Origin: Solicola gregarius | Lineage (GTDB): Bacteria > Actinomycetota > Actinomycetes > Propionibacteriales > Nocardioidaceae | DNA: 64,000 nt | Direction of reading: 5' to 3' | Assembly: GCF_025790165.1 (NCBI RefSeq) | Contig: NZ_CP094970.1 | Coordinates: 4,464,001 to 4,528,000, forward strand | In this document: positions 1 to 10,071 of the stretch, piece by piece | How the letters are laid out: each line of letters opens with the position of its first letter | Numbering within the stretch: position 1 is the stretch's first letter | Program-made: the position numbers and the translations under genes | The notes under the pieces: model-generated | What the model was told of the DNA's origin: nothing | Seen by the model: only the letters and a program-made list of their open reading frames with translations | Databases searched by the model: none

Positions 1-383
1 GCGACCGGATCGATCGCGAGTACGCGCAGCCGCTCGACGTCGAGGCGCTCGCCCGTGGTGCGCACATGTCGGCCGGGCACCTCAGCCGCGAGTTCCGGCG
101 CGCCTACGGCGAGTCGCCGTACAGCTACCTGATGACGCGGCGGATCGAACGCGCGATGACGTTGCTGCGTCGCGGTGACCTCAGCGTCACCGAGATCTGC
201 TTCACCGTCGGGTGCTCGTCGCTGGGTACCTTCAGCACCCGTTTCACCGAGCTCGTCGGCGTACCTCCGAGCGTCTACCGACAAGAAGGTGCGCGCGCCA
301 CCGTGGGTATGCCGCCGTGCATCGCGAAGCAGGTGACCAGACCGGTCAGGAATCGAGAAGCACCGGCGGCCCGCCACACATAG
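1..383 (+). CDS. AraC-family transcriptional regulator, 3' part
   Basis: The gene is cut by the window start; the reading frame is open from base 3 and ends at 383. The visible 126 residues contain a whole AraC/XylS DNA-binding domain: a first helix-turn-helix (LARGAHMSAGHLSREFRRAYGE), the Y-x-x-x-RRIERAMTLLRRG linker helix, and the second HTH (VTEICFTVGCSSLGTFSTRFTELVGVPPSVYR). About 35 low-complexity basic residues follow. The in-frame ATG at 66 is inside the first HTH and is not the start. It lies nine bases before a VOC gene on the same strand, so it may regulate the two VOC genes and the UvrA-like gene; that is inference from position. The effector domain is outside the window. Confidence 0.9.
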   Translation, partial: DRIDREYAQPLDVEALARGAHMSAGHLSREFRRAYGESPYSYLMTRRIERAMTLLRRGDLSVTEICFTVGCSSLGTFSTRFTELVGVPPSVYRQEGARATVGMPPCIAKQVTRPVRNREAPAARHT

Positions 384-386
384 CGT
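350..386 (+). promoter_or_regulatory. Leaderless promoter of the first VOC gene
   Basis: The 11-mer GAATCGAGAAG (350-360) is followed 20 bases later by a TAGCGT -10 box (381-386), and the ATG at 393 lies 6 bases further on. No ribosome-binding site precedes the ATG, so translation is probably leaderless. The same two elements occur before the second VOC gene (1055-1092), which suggests joint control. Confidence 0.55.
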
Positions 387-392
387 GATCGC

Positions 393-1046
393 ATGACTTC
401 CATCGAATGCGTCACCCTCGAGGTGACAGATCCAGCAGCGGCCAAGGACTTCTACTCAACCGCCTTCGGGTTGGCGGACCAGGTGCGCCTGCGGCACTCC
501 GACACCCCGACGTCGGGGTTCCGCGGCTTCACGATGTCGCTCGTGGTCTCGCAGCCGTCTACGGCCAACTCCCTCGTCAACTCCGCCCTCGACGCCGGTG
601 CCTCGTCGCTCAAGCCGGCGGCGAAGTCGATGTGGGGATACGGCGGGGCAGTCCAGGCGCCGGACGGGACGATCTGGACGATCGCGAGCTCGGCGAAGAA
701 GGACACCGGTCCGCCGACCCGGCAGATCGACGAGATCGTCCTGCTGCTCGGAGTCGACGACGTGAAGGCGACCAAGCGGTACTACGTCGAGCAGGGACTG
801 GTGGTGGGGCGCAGCTTCGGCAGCAAGTACGTCGAGTTCAAGGGGTCCTCGAACACGATCCAGCTGGCCCTCTACGGCCGCCGCGCACTTGCCAAGCACG
901 CCGGCGTCGCCGCCGACGGCTCGGGATCACACCGGCTCGCGATCGGCACCGACGCAGCCTCCTTCACCGACCCGGACGGGTTCGCGTGGGAGACGCTGAC
1001 GATGGGGGGCGACGAATGTGCCCCATCGGATGGCAGCGCGCGCTAG
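393..1046 (+). CDS. VOC (glyoxalase/bleomycin-resistance fold) protein
   Basis: This 217-residue protein has the double beta-alpha-beta-beta-beta architecture of the vicinal-oxygen-chelate family. The first module runs from SIECVTLEVTDPAAAKDFY to about residue 110, and the second from IDEIVLLLGVDDVKATKRYY to the end, with the characteristic DPDGFAWE near residue 195. Such proteins are metal-dependent lyases, dioxygenases or ligand-binding proteins; the substrate cannot be told from sequence. The ATG is chosen because a TAGCGT box lies 6 bases upstream. It follows an AraC regulator and precedes another VOC gene, an arrangement common in Actinobacteria. Confidence 0.8.
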   Translation: MTSIECVTLEVTDPAAAKDFYSTAFGLADQVRLRHSDTPTSGFRGFTMSLVVSQPSTANSLVNSALDAGASSLKPAAKSMWGYGGAVQAPDGTIWTIASSAKKDTGPPTRQIDEIVLLLGVDDVKATKRYYVEQGLVVGRSFGSKYVEFKGSSNTIQLALYGRRALAKHAGVAADGSGSHRLAIGTDAASFTDPDGFAWETLTMGGDECAPSDGSAR

Positions 1047-1054
1047 CCGATCAC

Positions 1055-1092
1055 GAATCGAGAAGCGCCGATATGCGCAGCACGGCTAGCGT
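1055..1092 (+). promoter_or_regulatory. Leaderless promoter of the second VOC gene
   Basis: GAATCGAGAAG (1055-1065) and TAGCGT (1087-1092) are separated by 21 bases and followed by ATG 7 bases later. Both elements match the promoter of the first VOC gene, and the copy begins right behind that gene's stop codon. Confidence 0.55.
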
Positions 1093-1099
1093 GTGCCGC

Positions 1100-1510
1100 A
1101 TGACTCTCACGATCAACGCCAGCTTCCTGCCGCACGACGACCCGGACGCCTCCGTGGCCTTCTATCGCGACTCGCTCGGCTTCGAGGTCCGCAGCGACGT
1201 CGGGGCTGGAACGATGCGCTGGATCACCGTCGGGCCGGTCGACCAACCCGACACGTCGATCCTCCTTGCGCCGCCCGCCGCCGACCCGGGCATCACCGAC
1301 GACGAGCGGCGCGCCATCGCCGAGATGATGGCCAAGGGGACATACGGCTGGATCCTCCTCTCCACCGACGACGTCGATGGCACCTTCGAGCAGCTGGTGG
1401 CGGCGGGCGCCGAGGTCGTACAGGAGCCGACCGACCAGCCGTACGGCGTTCGAGACTGCGCCGTCCGCGATCCTGCGGGAAACCACGTACGCATCAACCA
1501 GGCACTCTGA
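1100..1510 (+). CDS. VOC family protein, single module
   Basis: A 136-residue VOC protein: MTLTINASFLPHDDPDASV opens the first beta-alpha unit, followed by FYRDSLGFEV and a C-terminal VRDPAGNHVRINQ, the usual acidic ligand region. The frame is open far upstream, but ATG 1100 is preferred because of the TAGCGT box 7 bases before it and because the upstream extension is a shadow of the preceding VOC gene. Length fits a single-module VOC protein that dimerises. It is followed 21 bases later by the UvrA-like gene. Function unknown; the family includes antibiotic-binding and detoxifying members. Confidence 0.8.
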   Translation: MTLTINASFLPHDDPDASVAFYRDSLGFEVRSDVGAGTMRWITVGPVDQPDTSILLAPPAADPGITDDERRAIAEMMAKGTYGWILLSTDDVDGTFEQLVAAGAEVVQEPTDQPYGVRDCAVRDPAGNHVRINQAL

Positions 1511-1531
1511 CGAGACGGAGACCAGACGAGC

Positions 1532-3916
<2,385 letters not shown>

Positions 3917-3972
3917 GCGAGGTCACACCGGGTCGGGCAGGTCCATCGAGGCGAGTCGAGCAGGACTGCCGG

Positions 3973-4680
3973 CTAGCCGGTCGTCAACGAGTCGATGAGC
4001 TCGTCGATGCTCCCAACCTGCCAGTCGAAGTCGTCGGACGCGCGCAGTGGGTCGCCGACGGGTCGCTCGACGTACGCGGTCCGCATGCCCGCGGCCTGCG
4101 CGCCGCGCAGGTCCGAGGCGTGTGCGGCAACCATCAGCGTCCGTTCCGGCGGCGTCGCCGCGGCGACGAACGCCAGTTGATAGACGGACGCCGCGGGCTT
4201 GTACGCCTCGGCTGCCTCGGCGGACAGGGCCAGATGCCAACGCAGGTCGGCGTACGCGTTGAGTCGGAGAAGTGCCGCGTGACTGGCGTTCGAGAGCGCG
4301 ACGACCGGCAGATGCTGCCCGAACCGGGCCAGCGCCGCGGCTGCGTCCGGCCACGCAGGCAACCGCCGGGGCGCTGTGGCCAGGCGCTCGATGACCGCGG
4401 GGTCGCGTACGCCTGCGCGGTCGGCAGCGCGGACCGCGGCCTCGCGGTCGACAACGTCGGTGCTCACGTACGAGCGGCGCCCGCTCGCGATGTCGTCCTG
4501 CTGCTCCTCGACGTGCTTCTGCCACTCGGTGAGCAACTCCTCGACGGCGCTGTCGTCCGATCCCGGGACGGCCTCCCGCAAGGCCGTGCGAAGCCCGCCG
4601 GGTTCGTCGACCATCGTCCCGAGAACGTCGAAAACGGCGACGTCGATCGCGTCGATCGGAGCGGTGCGAGATGAAGTCAC
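3973..4680 (-). CDS. Haloacid dehalogenase type II family hydrolase
   Basis: A 235-residue HAD-superfamily protein. Motif I is FDVLGTMVD with the Asp nucleophile, motif II is VVALSNAS, motif III Lys is in EAYKPAASVYQ, and the late acidic motif is in MVAAHASDLRGAQAAGM, where the usual D-x-x-D is read as HASD. The order and spacing match L-2-haloacid dehalogenases, which hydrolyse 2-haloacids, but many relatives are phosphatases, so the substrate is open. The gene faces away from the DinB gene at 4766, giving a divergent promoter region at 4681-4765. Confidence 0.82.
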   Translation of the reverse strand: MTSSRTAPIDAIDVAVFDVLGTMVDEPGGLRTALREAVPGSDDSAVEELLTEWQKHVEEQQDDIASGRRSYVSTDVVDREAAVRAADRAGVRDPAVIERLATAPRRLPAWPDAAAALARFGQHLPVVALSNASHAALLRLNAYADLRWHLALSAEAAEAYKPAASVYQLAFVAAATPPERTLMVAAHASDLRGAQAAGMRTAYVERPVGDPLRASDDFDWQVGSIDELIDSLTTG

Positions 4681-4765
4681 GTTCGGAGACTACCGCCGGA
4701 GCCTGCACTGCCGCTCACGCCGATATTCAGTGGCCCCATCTTGCAGAGTCGCCGACAATGCGGAG

Positions 4766-5374
4766 ATGACGCCCCAAGAGGATGCAACCGAGCCCGTGAC
4801 GACGCGCTGGACGAAGGCGACCGTCTATGGCGATATGTGGGTCGACCCTGACGACGACCCGCGCGAGTCCGATCTCGGGGCGGCCGATGAGCGCAGCATC
4901 CTGCTCGACTACCTGCGCAGCTACCGCCTGACCCTCGAGATGAAGTGCGCGGGCCTCGATGCCGAGCAGCTTGCCCGGCGATCCGTACCTCCGTCGACGA
5001 TGTCCCTGCTCGGCCTCGTACGGCACCTGGCCGAGGAGGAGCGTCACCTACGCCGGGTCATGGCCGGCGACGACGCGCCGAAGCTGTACCGCACGGACGA
5101 CGACCGCGACGGAGACTGGAACGGCGCGGTCGCCGACCCCGCGATAGTCGAGGACGCGTGGCGCCAGTGGCGAACCGAAGTGGACCTCGCCGACGAGGTC
5201 GTTGCCGGGATCGCCGACCTCAGCGCCCAGAACGCCGGCGTCTCCGATCTCGGCGCCGATGGCGGCGATCTGCAGCTTCGAGACATCCTGGTGGCACAGA
5301 TCGCTGAGTACGCACGCCACTGCGGCCACGCCGATCTGCTGCGCGAGCGCATCGACGGCCGCGTCGGCCAGTAG
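4766..5374 (+). CDS. DinB-family (DUF664) protein
   Basis: A 202-residue four-helix DinB/DUF664 protein. The core reads ERSILLDYLRSYRLTLEMKC, then STMSLLGLVRHLAEEERH and LVAQIAEYARHCGHADLLRER, which supplies the three histidine positions that bind a divalent metal in this fold. Family members include mycothiol-dependent transferases (maleylpyruvate isomerase, MST) in Actinobacteria; whether this one uses mycothiol is not visible. The ATG is preferred over upstream frame extension because GACAAT lies 6 bases before it, fitting a leaderless start. The kinase-like gene at 5402 follows. Confidence 0.85.
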   Translation: MTPQEDATEPVTTRWTKATVYGDMWVDPDDDPRESDLGAADERSILLDYLRSYRLTLEMKCAGLDAEQLARRSVPPSTMSLLGLVRHLAEEERHLRRVMAGDDAPKLYRTDDDRDGDWNGAVADPAIVEDAWRQWRTEVDLADEVVAGIADLSAQNAGVSDLGADGGDLQLRDILVAQIAEYARHCGHADLLRERIDGRVGQ

Positions 5375-5401
5375 TCCCCGCCAATCTCTACACTCGGCGA
5401 C

Positions 5402-5962
5402 GTGTCGCGCCTCATCCACCTCAACGGACCGCCTCGCGTCGGCAAGTCGACGATCGCTCGCCGGTACGCCGACGAGCACGCCGGAACCCTCGCGCTCGAT
5501 CTCGATGTGCTCGCCGGGCTGATCGGTGGTTGGCGCGACGACTTCTCCGCAGCCCTGGAAGTCGCTCGGAGTCATGGGCGGGCGATGGCCAGACGTCATC
5601 TGCGCGACGGGCACGACGTCGTGATCCCGCAGCTCGTGACGGTCTCCGACCGTGGCCCAGGATTCGAGGAAACAGCCAAGGACGCCGGCGCAGCGTACAT
5701 CGAGGTGGCAATGCTCGTTGACGACGACGAGCATCTCCGGCGTCTCCGGGCCAAGTGCCCCGCGAACGACGTCGAGACACAGATCCAGTCCATCCTGGAG
5801 TCTGACGACGGCGACCTCGTGGGTCGGATCCGCCGTCACCTGTCCGAGTACCTCGCGGACCGTGCCGACGCCGTCCGGCTCGACACCACTGGACTCGATC
5901 AGGGCGCGACGTACGCTCGCCTGCTGGACGTGCTCGCCGGCTTCGAGCAGCGACCCGCATAG
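5402..5962 (+). CDS. P-loop kinase-like AAA ATPase
   Basis: A 186-residue P-loop protein with Walker A GPPRVGKST at residues 9-17 and a Walker-B-like TLALDLDVL shortly after, as in small kinases of the chloramphenicol-phosphotransferase/gluconate kinase type. The lid region is VETQIQSIL..LVGRIRRHL. The phosphate acceptor is unknown. The start is GTG with TACACT 7 bases upstream, a leaderless arrangement; there is no Shine-Dalgarno sequence. It lies 27 bases after the DinB gene but seems to have its own promoter. Confidence 0.72.
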   Translation: MSRLIHLNGPPRVGKSTIARRYADEHAGTLALDLDVLAGLIGGWRDDFSAALEVARSHGRAMARRHLRDGHDVVIPQLVTVSDRGPGFEETAKDAGAAYIEVAMLVDDDEHLRRLRAKCPANDVETQIQSILESDDGDLVGRIRRHLSEYLADRADAVRLDTTGLDQGATYARLLDVLAGFEQRPA

Positions 5963-5967
5963 GGCGC

Positions 5968-6007
5968 GGCAGTTGAATGTCTGGGACGGCAGTCGAGTGT
6001 AGGGGAG
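5968..6007 (+). repeat. Imperfect 20-base tandem repeat
   Basis: Two adjacent 20-base units (5968-5987 and 5988-6007) both begin GGCAGT, share GA and TGT in register and continue with GGGA; about 15 of 20 positions match. They lie just behind the kinase-like gene and 33 bases before the next start codon, so they could be a double operator. Confidence 0.45.
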
Positions 6008-6040
6008 CAGGCCTCCCTCACCCAAGAAGGAGAGGTTGGC

Positions 6041-6796
6041 ATGGTGACGTTTGGTCAATCGGATGATCTGGAGGGAGCGGAGTTCGTCGAGGTGGACCTT
6101 CGGGGTGCTCGCTTCGTCGGCTCGGACCTGTCCGGCGTGGTGATGCGCGGGGTCGAGGTGGACAAAGGGGATATCGACTCACCGTGGCTCTTCGAGGGCG
6201 AGCGATTCTGCGTCAACGGCGTGGACGTGATCCCGTTCGTCGAGGCCGAGCTCAACCGCCGTTTTCCCGGACGCGACGAGCGGCACGGCGCAGACCCTGA
6301 CGGCCTGCGTGGAGCCTGGACGAAGCTCGAGCGTACGTGGGCTGCGACGCTCGATCGGGTCGCGGCGATGCCGCCTGGCACGGTCGACGTGTCGGTGGGC
6401 GGCGAGTGGTCGTTCGCGCAGACGCTTCGGCACCTGGTCCTGGCCACGGACATGTGGCTGGGCCAGGCGATCCAGCAGATCGAACAGCCATTTCATCCCA
6501 TCGGCCTGATCGACGCGGGATCGGCAGACCACGGACCCGGCGAGTCGATCCTCACCAGTGGGGCGCCGTCGTACGACGAGGTCCTCGAGGTCCGAGCCGG
6601 AAGGGTCGCGATGGTGCGCGACTTCCTGGCGACCGTCTCGCCCGACGTACTGGCGTCGACACGCCCGAACCCGCACAACTCCGAGTACCAGGAGACCGTC
6701 CTCTCCTGTCTCCATACGATCCTGGACGAGGAATGGGAGCATCACCGGTACGCCGTGCGCGACCTCGACGCGATATCGGAAGCCCAGCCGCACTGA
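6041..6796 (+). CDS. Pentapeptide-repeat and DinB two-domain protein
   Basis: A 251-residue protein. The first 45 residues hold pentapeptide-type repeats (LEGAEFVEVDLRGARFVGSD), then a linker and a C-terminal DinB_2-like four-helix region from about residue 95 (LERTWAATLDRVAAMP, WSFAQTLRHLVLATDMWLG, ILDEEWEHHRYAVRDLDAI). The histidines in RHLVLATD and EEWEHHRY are at expected metal positions. The GAAGGAGAGG sequence at 6026-6035 is a clear ribosome-binding site for ATG 6041. This fusion is common in Actinobacteria; its biochemical role is not known. Confidence 0.85.
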   Translation: MVTFGQSDDLEGAEFVEVDLRGARFVGSDLSGVVMRGVEVDKGDIDSPWLFEGERFCVNGVDVIPFVEAELNRRFPGRDERHGADPDGLRGAWTKLERTWAATLDRVAAMPPGTVDVSVGGEWSFAQTLRHLVLATDMWLGQAIQQIEQPFHPIGLIDAGSADHGPGESILTSGAPSYDEVLEVRAGRVAMVRDFLATVSPDVLASTRPNPHNSEYQETVLSCLHTILDEEWEHHRYAVRDLDAISEAQPH

Positions 6797-6811
6797 GAGC
6801 GTGCCGACCGA

Positions 6812-7486
6812 TCACGTGCCGGCCGCCTTGGGGCCGGCGGCACGAAAGAGTGCGACGGTACCGACGATGTCGATGGTCACCTCCGCAAAGTGCTGCCTGA
6901 GAGCGTCTTCGAGCCCTTCTGCGTCGTCGTCGCTGTTGTGGAAGATGCCTTTGCCGTTGTAGATCGCCATCAGTCTGCGTCCGGCAGCATTGTGCTGCAC
7001 CCCGCGTCCGAGGATGGTGCCGCCGAACAGCACACCGCCGGACGCGAGTTTCGCCGCGAGATGGCCGAAGGCGACTCCCTTGTCGGCCCACGAACCAGGC
7101 ACGCAGTGGAATACGTAGTTGGCACCGATCGAGTCGAAGGGTCCGATGTCGTTCGGCAGGGGGTCGAGCACGTTGGCGACGACGGTACTGGGCGCCGAGT
7201 CCGCGAGGCGCGCACTCGCGTTGCTCAGGCTGTTGGTGTTCATGTCCAGGAGCGTGATCGCCGCGTCGGGGTTCGTGTGCGCATTGGCGAGATACCACCC
7301 GGTACCGGGGCCGACATCGAGGTGTCGCGCGCCGAGATTCTGGTCGTACAGCTCGACCATCCGGTCCCGATGACACCGCCACACGTACGTACTGGAGATG
7401 CGGACGACGAACACGTCGTAGAACCCGAGTACACGCTTGCTGTACACCGCGGCGCCACGGCGTACTTCCTCTGCCTGCTCAGTCAT
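6812..7486 (-). CDS. Class I SAM-dependent methyltransferase
   Basis: A 224-residue Rossmann methyltransferase. Motif I is HLDVGPGTGWYL (about residues 55-66), the acidic end of strand 2 is TLLDMNTNSL, motif II/III region is NVLDPLPNDIGPFDSIGANYVFHCVPG, and a late GGVLFGGTILG matches post-motif III. The pattern resembles small-molecule O- or C-methyltransferases related to MMT/UbiE; the substrate is unknown. ATG 7486 has GGAGGG 6 bases upstream. It ends 16 bases from the convergent pentapeptide-DinB gene. Confidence 0.85.
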   Translation of the reverse strand: MTEQAEEVRRGAAVYSKRVLGFYDVFVVRISSTYVWRCHRDRMVELYDQNLGARHLDVGPGTGWYLANAHTNPDAAITLLDMNTNSLSNASARLADSAPSTVVANVLDPLPNDIGPFDSIGANYVFHCVPGSWADKGVAFGHLAAKLASGGVLFGGTILGRGVQHNAAGRRLMAIYNGKGIFHNSDDDAEGLEDALRQHFAEVTIDIVGTVALFRAAGPKAAGT

Positions 7487-7631
7487 CGTTCACCCTCCGA
7501 TCGCTGCGTCCGATTCGTCATGCCGACCACGGTGAGTCTTCGCGCTGTCAGTTCACTGCCAGATCGGTCTCGACCGCTCGGATGCTGCGCAACCTTCCCC
7601 GGTCGCGTACGAGCGCAAGCCTTTCGCTGAC

Positions 7632-7787
7632 CTACGCCGTAGCAGTCGAACACTGCGCAGCCCTTGAGCTTCGCCGGTTCGTGCAGGCCTCACCCGCGGG
7701 CTTGTCGAACGGGAAATCGGGGCAGTTCGCGCAATCCGCGCCCAGGTCCGCACGTCGACCGAGCTCGACGCGCGTGAGGTTTCCCAT
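7632..7787 (-). pseudogene. Remnant of a cysteine-rich pentapeptide-repeat family gene
   Basis: A 51-codon minus-strand reading (MGNLTRVELGRRADLGADC..., then DFPFDKPAGEACTN) resembles the N-terminus of actinobacterial pentapeptide-repeat proteins that begin with a Cys-rich segment of the form LGADCxxCxGLCCVALPF...FDKPAGEPCxNL. Here the middle of that Cys cluster is missing (CANC runs directly into PDFPFDKPAG) and the pentapeptide body is absent. I read it as an internally deleted, truncated remnant. The assignment rests on remembered family pattern and needs a search. It sits alone in the 353-base gap between 7487 and 7840. Confidence 0.45.
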
Positions 7788-7840
7788 CGCAACAGCCCTA
7801 ACGGACCTACCCCTGATCGACCCCACCGGTGAGCATGGCG

Positions 7841-8683
7841 CTAGGACATCGCGAGCATCGCCGCCGCGACCTCACCGGTGTCCTCGTCGCGAATGGCCGT
7901 CGCGGCCCGTTCGAGCACCAGCAGCCGCGCACGGGGGAGCTCGCGTGCGAGCGCCTCGCCGTTGCCGACCGGGAAGAACGGGTCGCGGCGACCATGGACG
8001 ACCAGCGCCGGAATCGCGAGTGCGGACAGGCGCTCTCGCCAACGCGGGGTGCAGTCGAGCTTGGCGAATACCATGCCCAAATGGTTGGCCATCTGTACTG
8101 CCGGCTCGATGCCTGGCGTACGGTCCCACCTGCGCTCGGCGGTCGCGCGCGCGGTGACCGGGTCGTCGCCGAGGATCTCCGCGCCACCGGCGGCGAACTC
8201 CGCCACCGCGGCGCGGTCGGACCAGTCGGGCATCGCGCGCGAGAAGAGCCGACCCATCGTCGCCGCGTCATGGTCCGGCAGGTCGTCATCGACCGGCCCT
8301 GGAGCGACAGGCCGCGTTCCGACGAGAGTGAGCGCCTCGAACGCGTCCGGGTGATCGAGCGCGGCGACCTGGGCGACCATCCCGCCGACGCCGATACCCG
8401 CCAGGTGCGCCGGCCGGTCGTCGAGTTCGCGGGCGAGCGCCGCGGCATCGGCCGCGAGATCGCGCAGCGTGTACGCGGGAGCGTCCGGATCGATAGTGGT
8501 CGACTCGCCGGAATCGCGCAGGTCGTACCGCACGACATGGCGCCCGCCGCGCGCGATCGCCTCGCAGAGTGCGTCGGGCCAGGAAAGCATGGTCGTGCCG
8601 CCCGCGAGCAGAACGAGTGGCGCCACCCGGTCGCCGAAGGACTCGACGCCGAGGGTCGCTCCGTCGGTCTTGACGGTCGTCAT
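7841..8683 (-). CDS. Alpha/beta hydrolase-fold protein lacking nucleophile and catalytic His
   Basis: A 280-residue alpha/beta hydrolase-fold protein with the canonical blocks VLLAGGTTMLSWPDAL, HVVRYDLRDSGEST, the strand-5 turn HLAGIGVGGMVAQ, and PALVVHGRRDPFFPVGNGEAL. The nucleophile elbow should read G-x-S-x-G; here it is G-I-G-V-G with a GGC codon at the serine position, and the late GH is replaced by AT in LERAATAIRD. Only the acid Asp (HGRRD) remains, so hydrolysis by the usual triad looks impossible. ATG 8683 has GGAGGT 7 bases upstream, preferred to ATG 8698. The reading frame is intact, so this is not simple decay. Confidence 0.85.
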   Translation of the reverse strand: MTTVKTDGATLGVESFGDRVAPLVLLAGGTTMLSWPDALCEAIARGGRHVVRYDLRDSGESTTIDPDAPAYTLRDLAADAAALARELDDRPAHLAGIGVGGMVAQVAALDHPDAFEALTLVGTRPVAPGPVDDDLPDHDAATMGRLFSRAMPDWSDRAAVAEFAAGGAEILGDDPVTARATAERRWDRTPGIEPAVQMANHLGMVFAKLDCTPRWRERLSALAIPALVVHGRRDPFFPVGNGEALARELPRARLLVLERAATAIRDEDTGEVAAAMLAMS

Positions 8684-8810
8684 GATGGGGACCTCCATGG
8701 CAAAGGGTTGCGGAATCGTGGCACGGGGACGCCGCACCACGTACGCCCGGGATCGGCACTCAGGTAGGGACGACCGGCAGGGCCGAAACTCATCGGCCCA
8801 GCGCAGCTGG

Positions 8811-9035
8811 CAGATCTCCGCCGACCACCTGGTTGCCACCACGCTGACTGCTCGGCGGATCGCCATCGTCGCGCTCTCCGAACTCGGCGCCGACGGCGTC
8901 GACCTGCTCGACTGCCGCGGTGCCACGGCCTGGCAGACCGTCTTCCACCTCCACCTGCATGTGGTCCTGCGCTACCGCGATAAGGACAAGGACCGGCCGG
9001 AGCTGCCGTACGAGCCCGGTAGTTTCGGGGATGAT
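8811..9035 (+). pseudogene. C-terminal remnant of a HIT-family gene
   Basis: The plus-strand frame at 8811-9035 encodes LTARRIAIVALSELGADGVDL, then GATAWQTVFHLHLHVVLRY and DKDKDRPELPYEPG. This is the C-terminal half of a HIT nucleotide hydrolase including the whole H-L-H-L-H-V-V triad. No N-terminal half precedes it: upstream sequence is the promoter side of the divergent hydrolase gene, and the end runs into the 3' end of the LicD-like gene. It therefore looks like a decayed fragment. It fills the 353-base gap 8684-9036. Confidence 0.6.
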
Positions 9036-9036
9036 C

Positions 9037-9960
9037 TCATTTCCCCATGTACGCCTTCCGCACGATCCGGCGGAATCGACGGAAGCGCCGCTTGGCCGAG
9101 GTCCAGTCGAAGGCGAACAATGGATCCGGCGTTCGCCAGTCGTCGCCGTAGTTGACCGCGAGGAGCGCCTCTGGGTGCGCCGGCACGGGGACCCGGTTGG
9201 AGCCGCCGACGGCGAACGGCGCCAACGGGATCACATCGTCTGCGGCCACTTCGCCGAAGCAGCACGGGAACACGTAGAGGCGCCCGTCACTGATCCATGC
9301 CGGGAACAGATCCAACATCAAGCCGTCGGGGGACGCGGCTTTCGTGTGGATCGTGCGACGTCGGTCCAACTCGAGATCGAGCAGACCGGTCTCAGCCAGC
9401 TTCCTGCGCAGCTCAGCCCATTCGTGCGCGGCCGCCTTTGTCGTATCGGCGTGCAGCAGCACGGCGAGGTCGACGTCGTCGTCATGCCAAATGATCCCGT
9501 CGTCACGCACCAGTCCGAGCAGTGTTCCCGAATTCGCGAACGCCTGGTAGCCGGCGTCGCGCAACTCGTCGAGAACCCGGCAGACGTGCGACCACAGCTC
9601 GTCGGCGGGATGCAGCGCCGGGCGCGCGTTGTATCCGTGGGCGGTCACGGTGACGTCCCCGAGGAGATCCTGCACGCTCGCCCACAGCCGCTCGTACCGG
9701 TCGGTCGTACCCCGATTCTCATGCGCCTCACGAAGCCGGGCCAGTCGCCGTACTACCCGAGGGCCGTTCTGGCGAAAGTGCACGTCGAGCAGGATGTCGA
9801 TCTGCCGCCAACGCAGCTTTCGCTCCGACTTCGGGACGCTCTCGAGCGCAGCCCGCAGCGCCTCGTACTCGGCGTCAGGCCGTGCATCTTCCCGATGTGC
9901 CTGCATGACCCGTGCGCGTACGCGATCTGGTACGTCGGCGTACAGCGCAGGCTTTCTCAC
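9037..9960 (-). CDS. LicD-family nucleotidyltransferase-like protein
   Basis: A 307-residue protein whose central part (about residues 145-250) shows the LicD/fukutin signature: SGTLLGLVRDDGIIWHDDDVDLAVL, with the Asp cluster expected to bind metal and nucleotide. LicD proteins transfer phosphocholine or related groups onto polysaccharides; the acceptor here is unknown. The N-terminal 120 residues are helical and basic, without signal peptide or membrane segments, so it should be cytoplasmic. The GTG start at 9960 is preferred to the upstream ATG because TAGCGT lies 7 bases before it. Confidence 0.8.
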   Translation of the reverse strand: MRKPALYADVPDRVRARVMQAHREDARPDAEYEALRAALESVPKSERKLRWRQIDILLDVHFRQNGPRVVRRLARLREAHENRGTTDRYERLWASVQDLLGDVTVTAHGYNARPALHPADELWSHVCRVLDELRDAGYQAFANSGTLLGLVRDDGIIWHDDDVDLAVLLHADTTKAAAHEWAELRRKLAETGLLDLELDRRRTIHTKAASPDGLMLDLFPAWISDGRLYVFPCCFGEVAADDVIPLAPFAVGGSNRVPVPAHPEALLAVNYGDDWRTPDPLFAFDWTSAKRRFRRFRRIVRKAYMGK

Positions 9961-10023
9961 ACCAAAAACGCTAGCAGCCCATACCATCAGCGACGTCGCG
10001 CGACCCGGTTCGAGCCGTCCTCA

Positions 10024-10056
10024 ACGGGCAAGCGCGGCAGTTCGTGAGGCAGGAGT
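10024..10056. repeat. Weak copy of the GGGAGTTGATGAG repeat family
   Basis: Between the LicD-like and PNPOx-like genes, the stretch containing GGCAGTTCGTGAGGCAGGAG resembles the better copies at 13888-13929 and 14936-14977 (order: GGCAGTT, GTGAGG, GGAGTT). It is too diverged to call with confidence. Confidence 0.25.
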
Positions 10057-10071
10057 TCAAATCCTTGGGAG

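Noticed and set aside
7582-8157. Plus-strand frame between the methyltransferase and the hydrolase
   Set aside because: It overlaps the hydrolase gene antisense and shows no motif or ribosome-binding site.
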